A DNA stretch of 64,000 bases from Diadophis punctatus similis. Lineage: Eukaryota > Chordata > Lepidosauria > Squamata > Dipsadidae. The notes under the pieces were generated by a model. That model was not told the origin of the DNA and made no database searches. It saw nothing but the letters and a program-made list of their open reading frames with translations. The stretch is from assembly GCA_023053685.1 (NCBI GenBank), contig JALIGW010000001.1:69541240-69605239 (forward strand), in the 5' to 3' direction. The translations under genes were made by a program, and so were the position numbers. Shown here in pieces: positions 58,901 through 64,000 of the stretch. The stretch's first letter is position 1; each line of letters begins with the position of its first letter.

Positions 58901-60652
58901 ATCACCTATTGCCAAGAATACTGCAGGACTTGTATGGGCAATTGCCAAGAGTCAGTAATGACTTTAAGGCACACCCACCCACACAAAAGCAACACATGGT
59001 ACATCTGACATAATCTCCAACAAGCTGTCTTGCATACCTTGATTCACTGTTTAGCATTTCTTGCCTCACTGAGGCTTTCAAGTGTTCATTCAGGATTTTC
59101 ATAATACAATCAGAAATAGAATGTAAAATGTCTGCTTCTGCCTTTGCCAGGTTTTTGTTGCAAAACCTCCAGATAAAAAAACTTACCAGACACTAAGTGT
59201 ACTTTGGCAAACAGCTTGTGATATTCATCTTCTACACAAGGTGAGCATTTTGTATATGCAGCGATTAATAATAGAAACCTGCTTGTCTTACACATTTATT
59301 ACTGATTTGATACTAAAAAATTTGGGAGAGGTTATTGAAATGAGTGAGATGTGTGAAGACACATCTATTGTCTCAAGTGTTATATAGTGATGTGGAACTT
59401 GAGAAATTATAATAGCCACCTTATCCCATCTCCTTTTTTGTGTGCTCATGTGTGGAGATGCTACAGTAAGATGTGGCTCAGGAAAATCTCTTAACCTAGT
59501 TAGTGTTTTCAAATGCAGTGAGCTATGCAGTGAGAACATCTCATATAAGAGAAACTCACTTGTAGCACTTTAGCTATCACTCCCTGCATTTGGCAAATTG
59601 CTATGCATTCTGAAACTGTTTTTGTTAATAACAAAATGCTTAACTTCTTAGTCTTACACAAAGAAATGTAAGTGGGTTCTTGTGCATTCTAATCACACTA
59701 CGTTTTATTTATGATGGGGGATTGTTATATCCTGAAAATTTACTGCTGAAATCTACGGGAAGCAAGATAATAAAAAATGGACTTCAATTCCGTGTATAAA
59801 CCTAGTGTCAAAATCTCTTTTTAGGACACCAGCATTCAGAATGCTGAATATTACTGCAATGCGCTCTACATGGGGCTACCCTTGAAGAGTGTCCGGCGAC
59901 TGCAATTGGTGCAAAATGCAGCTGCGTGAGCTGTGGTGGGTGTACCTAGATGTACCCACGTAACACCGATCCTCCGCCAGCTGCATTGGCTGCCCATTAG
60001 TCTCCGGATCCAATTTAAGGTGTTGGTCGTTACCTTTAAAGCCCTACATGGCTCAGGGCCAGGTTACCTTCGGGACCGCATCCTGCCGCATACTTCCCTA
60101 TGACCGGTTAGGGCCCACAGAGTCGGCTTCCTCCAGGTCCCATCGACCAAACAATGTCGGTTGGTGGGGCCGAGGGGGAGGGCCTTCTCTGTGGGAGCTC
60201 CCTCCCTGTGGAATCAACTTCCGCCGGAGATCAGGACCATCCCCACCCTACTGGCCTTCCGGAAAGCAATAAAAACTTGGCTCTTCCGGCAGGCGGGGTG
60301 AAAGTGAGACCAACTAGATTAGATATGGGTCTCCCCCCTTGTTTATGAATACATGATTCTCTTTTTAACTTTTGTATTTTTTTAATTACTATATTTTATA
60401 CTTGTAATGGTTTCTAGTATGTTGTGAGCCGCCCAGAGTCCACTGGGAGTTGGGCGGCATAGAAATCCATTCAAATAAATAAAATAAATAAATAAATATA
60501 TAATTGATTTTAGTGCTTCTTCATTCTTTCTTTCATATCTTGGCCCTCGTATTTTAATGCTACGCTAACTTTCATTGTTTTCTCTCTTCTAGGTGCATTG
60601 CTCTTCATTTTTAACTAGTTCAAGAAAAAAGTCATCGAGATCAAATAGTGCG
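52684..60652 (+). CDS. TFB2M: TFB2M, mitochondrial dimethyladenosine transferase 2 (partial, six exons)
   Basis: TFB2M is a KsgA/Dim1-family S-adenosylmethionine-dependent rRNA methyltransferase homologue that works in mitochondria with POLRMT and TFAM as transcription initiation factor (established). The six exons 52684-52996, 54332-54420, 54653-54803, 55349-55497, 59151-59240 and 60593-60652 have GT/AG borders and agreeing phases; they give 852 nt or 284 codons of the roughly 396 expected. Residues 1-35 are Arg-rich without acidic residues, as in a mitochondrial presequence. SAM motif I is LEFGSGPG (about 100-107), followed by VIALES (human VVALES). The block YNYGRIELNLF matches human YKFGRIEVNMF. 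The usual C-terminal third is not found before 64000, so the gene continues past the window. The ATG at 52684 has A at -3. Confidence 0.92.
52997..54331. other. TFB2M intron 1, no feature recognised
   Basis: AT-rich intron of 1335 bp with no repeat that I can name. Confidence 0.55.
54332..54420 (+). CDS. TFB2M: TFB2M coding exon 2
   Basis: The acceptor TATTTTTAG ends at 54331 and the donor GAG/GTAGGT follows 54420. It reads GPGVLTRKLLNTGAHVIALE then SNKAFLPNLE, the second half of motif I and the ribose-binding acidic loop, as in human GPGILTRALL and VVALESDKTFIPHLE. Confidence 0.94.
54653..54803 (+). CDS. TFB2M: TFB2M coding exon 3
   Basis: The acceptor TGTATTTAG ends at 54652 and the donor CATCAG/GTAAAT follows 54803. 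It reads SLKKEFESRLEVVHSNFIKM and ends IFEVPWTS, like human LEVVPWT. Residue 150 is Asn where the human protein has Asp in CDFFKLD, the position of the adenine-binding acidic residue in this family. It ends in phase 1. Confidence 0.92.
55349..55497 (+). CDS. TFB2M: TFB2M coding exon 4
   Basis: The acceptor TTAAAAACAG ends at 55348 and the donor CAAG/GTTTGT follows 55497. It reads DVPLKVVGIVPPKDERIFIW, then YFLYECSSIYNYGRIELNLF, equivalent to human DIPLKVVGMFPSRGEKRALW and YKFGRIEVNMF. Ends in phase 0. The next intron (about 3.65 kb) carries several nested elements. Confidence 0.94.
55538..55765 (-). mobile_element. MIR-like SINE in TFB2M intron 4
   Basis: Minus strand: GAGACTGTGAGTTCTAGTCC, ACTTTGAGCCAGTCACTCTC, CATCTCACAGGATTGTTGTG, ACCGCCTTGAGTTATTTATA. 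Order and motifs resemble CORE/MIR-type SINEs. Confidence 0.6.
55898..56576. mobile_element. Inverted-repeat DNA element with a hAT MITE inside
   Basis: TA then CAGGTAGTTTTTGCTGGCCA at the left; CAGGTGGTTAAACAAGGAAT at the right. Interior GATCACGTG-type motifs as in 13763-14407. The hAT copy at 55961-56250 is nested and duplicated ACGTGATC of this element. Confidence 0.7.
55961..56250. mobile_element. Palindromic GC-rich hAT MITE, 290 bp, TSD ACGTGATC
   Basis: Ends CAGAGGTGGGTTCC and AGAACCCGCCCCTG; ACGTGATC exact at 55953-55960 and 56251-56258. TGCTTCTGCGCA motifs repeated inside as in the 48641 copy. Confidence 0.93.
57540..57740. repeat. Possible old interspersed repeat
   Basis: GATTATGTGCCATCAAATCA followed by ATGTTGACTCTTACCAACCA resembles a motif common in squamate genomes; family not named. 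Confidence 0.3.
58012..58689. mobile_element. TA-flanked element with three 120-bp tandem units
   Basis: Terminal inverted repeats CCGTATTTTTCAGAGTATAA and TTATACTCTGAAAAATACGG with TA on both sides. GGCAAAAACACC recurs at 58279, 58399 and 58519, exactly 120 bp apart, each followed by CCATTTTTGxGAAAAATGGCCC. A single arm of the fold-back family lies at 58196-58252. Related single end at 60713. Confidence 0.88.
59151..59240 (+). CDS. TFB2M: TFB2M coding exon 5
   Basis: The acceptor TGCCTTTGCCAG ends at 59150 and the donor AAG/GTGAGC follows 59240. The 90 nt read VFVAKPPDKKTYQTLSVLWQ then TACDIHLLHK, matching human LSVIWQLACEIKVLHM. Confidence 0.92.
59835..60505 (+). mobile_element. L2-type LINE 3' part in TFB2M intron 5
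   Basis: Reads LQLVQNAAA, LHWLPISLRIQFKVL, FKALHGSGPGYLRDRI-like and the 3' UTR GAGCCGCCCAGAGTCCACTG, ending (AAATA)n at 60474-60498. It ends only ~90 bp before TFB2M exon 6. Confidence 0.85.
60593..60652 (+). CDS. TFB2M: TFB2M coding exon 6 (last exon seen in window)
   Basis: The acceptor TCTCTCTTCTAG ends at 60592 and the donor GCG/GTGAGC follows 60652. The 60 nt read VHCSSFLTSSRKKSSRSNSA, aligned with human EPWSSFDIYTRKG at the SSF core. Identity is low outside that core, so this exon is less certain than the others, but phase and splice sites fit. Confidence 0.78.
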
Positions 60653-60712
60653 GTGAGCTTTTAATATTTGTCAGTCCTAAAATAAATGCAATGAATGTCT
60701 GGGTGATTACCG

Positions 60713-60790
60713 TATTTTTCAGAGTATAAGACGCACCTTTTTACCCCCAAAAACAGGGTCAAAAACTGGGTGTGTCTTATACTCTGAATG
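60713..60790. repeat. Short copy of the CCGTATTTTTCAGAG element
   Basis: TA then CCGTATTTTTCAGAGTATAA, with an inverted GTGTCTTATACTCTGAA 40 bp later, directly after TFB2M exon 6. Confidence 0.75.
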
Positions 60791-61064
60791 TTGCATCAGA
60801 CATACCTGGGGAGGGAGTTGGTGCGATGGCGGCAAAGGCGACAATGGGTGGCAACAGACAGCTGATTGGTGGTATTCCGGGAGACTGATCCAATTGCTAA
60901 TCAGAAAGGGGAAAATCAAACGGGTCTGTGGAACCGTTTGCTATAAATTGAGCTATTTGAGCCGTTAGCTGAGGACCCCTGCCACACCTTGCTGCCTCAT
61001 CACCGGACCTGCTCCTGACTACCGCCGGGAATGAAGATGTTCATAGTCCTAGAGATACCACATG

Positions 61065-62600
61065 CACTGTTCCCTCTAAGCTGTGCTGCTGCGCGGTAGC
61101 GCAGGCAACAACAAACCTCAGCAGTTGTGATGGGGAACACATGCCTCCCTTTGTTTCTTTGCTAATTTTGCTCTTTCTCGGCTGCCGTAAAAGGGTGGGT
61201 AGTGGGCTCTCGCGATGGCTGTTGGGACGGTCTGCTAAGTTGTAAGGAGCGAGTGAGCAGCCTCAAAAAGCGAGGGGAGGCAGGCTCAGGCAGCCCTTTT
61301 CTCTCCCCCCCTCGCCTCGTTAGCTGATGATCCCTTTCCAAGGTAACAAAGGTTGACCCCCCCTTCCTCCCCAGGAGCTTCTTTTAAAGCGAGAAACTGC
61401 CTTTCGTGCTTTTTAAGGCAAGCTGGAAAGGCTTCTGCATTAGTGTTATATTCGCCCTCCCTTTGTGCATTCCTCGTCTTCGCGGATGGGAAAGAGGTTT
61501 TACGCAAACTTCTGTTTGGAAATCTCCATCCGGTTCCTTTAATTGACTTCACAGTCATTGAGAAGGTTTTGAGGGGGGAGGGTTGAAGCTCTGATATTCT
61601 TGGATGGTTGTAGTTCTCTTTTTAATGCGTCAGTGAAGTGTTTGCAGCAGTGAATCGTCTTTAGGCTTGACAAATGCACACTATTAAAAGCTGAGCTCAA
61701 AACCCATGAGTTGATCGAATTGCCAACGGTATTATTTTGGTTTACTTGGCTGATTTCTGTTTCTTAAAAGGGTAATCCTTAAGCATTTGCAACAAGGTAA
61801 CACTGTGTTGTTAACTCCATGCAGAGTAGTAGGGAGGCATTTCCTGGGAAATTTGCAAAGGACTCATCTCTAAAATAAGGATTTTTTTTACATGGAGTTC
61901 AAATATATGTTCTGTGTGGCAAATGTAAACAATATATGGAATTTAAAACATATTTTCTTAATTTGTGGTTAACATAATTTTACAACATTTTATACAGCCT
62001 ATTTAATGGGTCATAGAGAGAGGAAAGTATAACGTTCCTTATTTTTCTCTGTGATCTTTGGAATGTTCCTATGCAGAATGTACAAGTCTATTAATTCTCT
62101 ATGAAACTGATAATTCATTAACATGCATCAGCTGAAACCACATTCCCTCTCTGTGCTAGCTCCTAAGTTTGTACCTCCAGTGTTTGCCAGATCCTGAAAC
62201 AGATGTGCACAGATATCATTATGTTTACATGAATTGTGAAACTAATATTCTGAATTTTTTCCACATACTTCAAATGTGAAGTTATTGTACTGATTGACTA
62301 TAATAGTATTTGTGCAGTCAGAAGCAGGCCATTCCTGGACTTCATTCTCTTGAAACCTGCCTGCCAAATAGATATGACATATTTATGAAAATAATTAAGG
62401 AATTACTATCCACTTGATTGTTTTCTTCAGAGCTTGCATCTGAAATAACACTGATTTCAAATAACATTTCAAATAACACTGATTTTGTTGTTGTCTTGGG
62501 TGACATATGTGAAAAAAATTCAGGTGCTCAGGCATGAAAATGTGCCGCTCAGACATTATACTTTTCCGCACACATCGGAAAAAAATTAGAGGGAACATTG
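61065..62600. mobile_element. hAT-Charlie-like element, 1536 bp, TSD ACCACATG
   Basis: Left CACTGTTCCCTCTAAGCTGT, right TTAGAGGGAACATTG, inverted; ACCACATG exact at 61057-61064 and 62601-62608. The left 500 bp are GC-richer than the rest. No transposase remnant is evident. Confidence 0.88.
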
Positions 62601-62729
62601 ACCACATGTACATATCAATACATAATGTGGAAGTTATTGGGAGGTTCTCCAGAAAATAAGCTCAAGATCCAGATGGATTTCAAGACTTTCAGACTTGAAC
62701 ACTGGGCCCTATCTAACGAAATGTTGAGA

Positions 62730-63485
62730 AAAATAAGGTTTTTCACTTACGCAAGAAAAGCCAATCAGGTATAGATTAGATGAAACCTGGATCATTAGCA
62801 GTAACTGGAGGAAATCTTGAAGTCCTAGTGGACAGTCACTTAAATATGAGCCAGCAGCATGTGGTTGCAGCCAAAAAAAGCCAATGCAGTCCTAGGTTTC
62901 ATTAACGAGATCGAATCAAGATCATGTGAAGTATTAGTATCGCTTTATAAAGCCTTAGTAAGACCACACTTAGAATACTGCATCCAATTTTGGTCACCAT
63001 ATTATAAAAAGGGGGTTGAGACTTTTGAAAGACTGCAGAAAAGACCAACAAATATGATTAGGGTGGCTAAAACATGAAGAATGGTTGTAGGAATCGGGTA
63101 TGTCTAGCCTAGTGAAAAGAAGGACTAGGTTGACATGATAGCAGTGTTCCAATATTTGAGGGGTTGACATGAAGAAGAGGGAGGGTCAATCTATTTTCCA
63201 AAGACAAGAAACAAGAGTCCCCTGGGAGTTGGGTGGCATATAAATCCATTTAAATAAATAAAAATAAATAAATGGATGGAAACTAATCAAGAAAAGAAGC
63301 AACCTAGAACTAAGGAGAAATTTCCTAACAGTGAGAAAAATTAACTAGTGAAATGGCTTGCCTTCAGAAGTTCTGAGTACTCCATTACTGGACAGCCTCT
63401 TGTTTGGAATGGTACAGAGTGTCCTGCTTGAGCAGAGGGTTGAGCTAGAAGACCCCCAAAGTTCCTTCCAACTCTGTTATTCAGT
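62730..63485 (+). mobile_element. CR1/L3-type LINE 3' part with L2 scrap inside
   Basis: Reads AVLGFINEIESRSCEVLVSL, YKALVRPHLEYCIQFWSPYY and ETFERLQKRPTNMIR, the CR1/L3 RT C-terminus, and ends GAGCTAGAAGACCCCCAAAG TTCCTTCCAACTC. An L2 3' end with (AAATA) tail sits at 63213-63272. Confidence 0.85.
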
Positions 63486-63554
63486 TATTCCATTAATTAA
63501 GCAACATAATGCTCAGAGTCACCTTGAACCATGAGATAGGTGGCAAATAAATAA

Positions 63555-63800
63555 TAATAATGTTACCATCGGCATTGACAAAATGACCATCAGTCAATTG
63601 CAAAAAGCAGCTTTATTCAGAATCCTTACATCCTGCAACAATACTTTTAACATCTACCTATCACAGGTTCTCGGGATGAACTTGAAAGGTACAGTATATA
63701 AAAATACAAATCTAGTCTGAACATCTGGCTATGTGACAAACCATTAGGATAATAATAGGTGGATAAAAATATCAAATCCAGTCGAAACATCTGCCTGATT
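63555..63800 (+). mobile_element. R4/Dong-type LINE 3' end
   Basis: CATTGACAAAATGACCATCA, GTCAATTGCAAAAAGCAGCT and CATCTACCTATCACAGGT match the ends at 11930 and 21135. A second partial unit (GGTGGATAAAAATATCAAAT) follows. Confidence 0.6.
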
Positions 63801-64000
63801 TTATGATGAACCATAATAAGTAGTTTTTGGCATTTCCGAATGCAAACTCTTGGTCATAACACACCAGATTTAACTGTGGTAGAAAGAAATTGTAGATAAT
63901 TGATGTGGCAATACCAGGAGATAATACAGTAGAAGACAAAGAATTGGAGAAAATCACAAAATATCAAGATTTGAAAATCAAAATTGAAAATTTATGGCAT

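Noticed and set aside
1..64000. CRISPR arrays, operons, prophage or bacterial features
   Set aside because: The window is intron-bearing vertebrate DNA; the tandem repeats seen are microsatellites and transposon interiors without spacer structure.

Overview
The window is vertebrate nuclear DNA, almost certainly from a squamate and most likely an advanced (colubroid) snake. The evidence is the repeat mixture: a CR1/L3-type LINE whose 3' tail runs into long (TAGAA)n arrays (47916-48015), L2 3' ends, R4/Dong-type and RTE-type LINE fragments, tRNA-derived squamate SINEs, and many short hAT and TA-flanked inverted-repeat elements. This species assignment is inference; I ran no database search.

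Two protein-coding genes can be rebuilt exon by exon, arranged head to head. On the minus strand is CNST (consortin, a trans-Golgi membrane protein for connexin traffic and a PP1-binding protein). Its coding exons run from the ATG at 39611 down to the stop at 13302-13300: 39266-39611, 37129-37307, 36265-36295, 34784-34870, 34117-34231, 29174-29195, 24704-25651, 16998-17133 and 13300-13502. All junctions are canonical GT/AG, all phases agree, and the sum is 2067 nt (688 codons plus stop). A tenth, 97-nt exon-like segment (28934-29030) breaks the frame if included. On the plus strand is TFB2M (mitochondrial rRNA dimethyladenosine transferase / transcription factor B2). Six coding exons lie between 52684 and 60652 (284 codons) and the rest lies beyond the right edge. 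The genes share a GC- and CpG-rich region at about 51920-52800 that is probably a bidirectional promoter. The same CNST/TFB2M pairing is known from human chromosome 1q44.

Layout: 1-12.5 kb is intergenic, downstream of CNST, with CR1, hAT, Tigger-like and R4 relics. 12.5-13.3 kb is the probable CNST 3' UTR. 13.3-39.6 kb is the CNST coding region with introns carrying L2, RTE, SINE and a 1.6-kb GC-rich hAT element. 39.7-52.3 kb is the large first CNST intron. 52.3-52.7 kb is the shared promoter. 52.7-64 kb is TFB2M with L2, hAT and a TA-flanked element in its introns.

The most informative signals outside the genes are: ten elements with perfect 8-bp target duplications (hAT signature), six of them from one palindromic GC-rich family; a 38-nt inverted repeat flanking one CNST exon; the frame-breaking CNST exon; and a 120-bp tandem period inside a TA-flanked element. 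I found no convincing novel multi-gene system.
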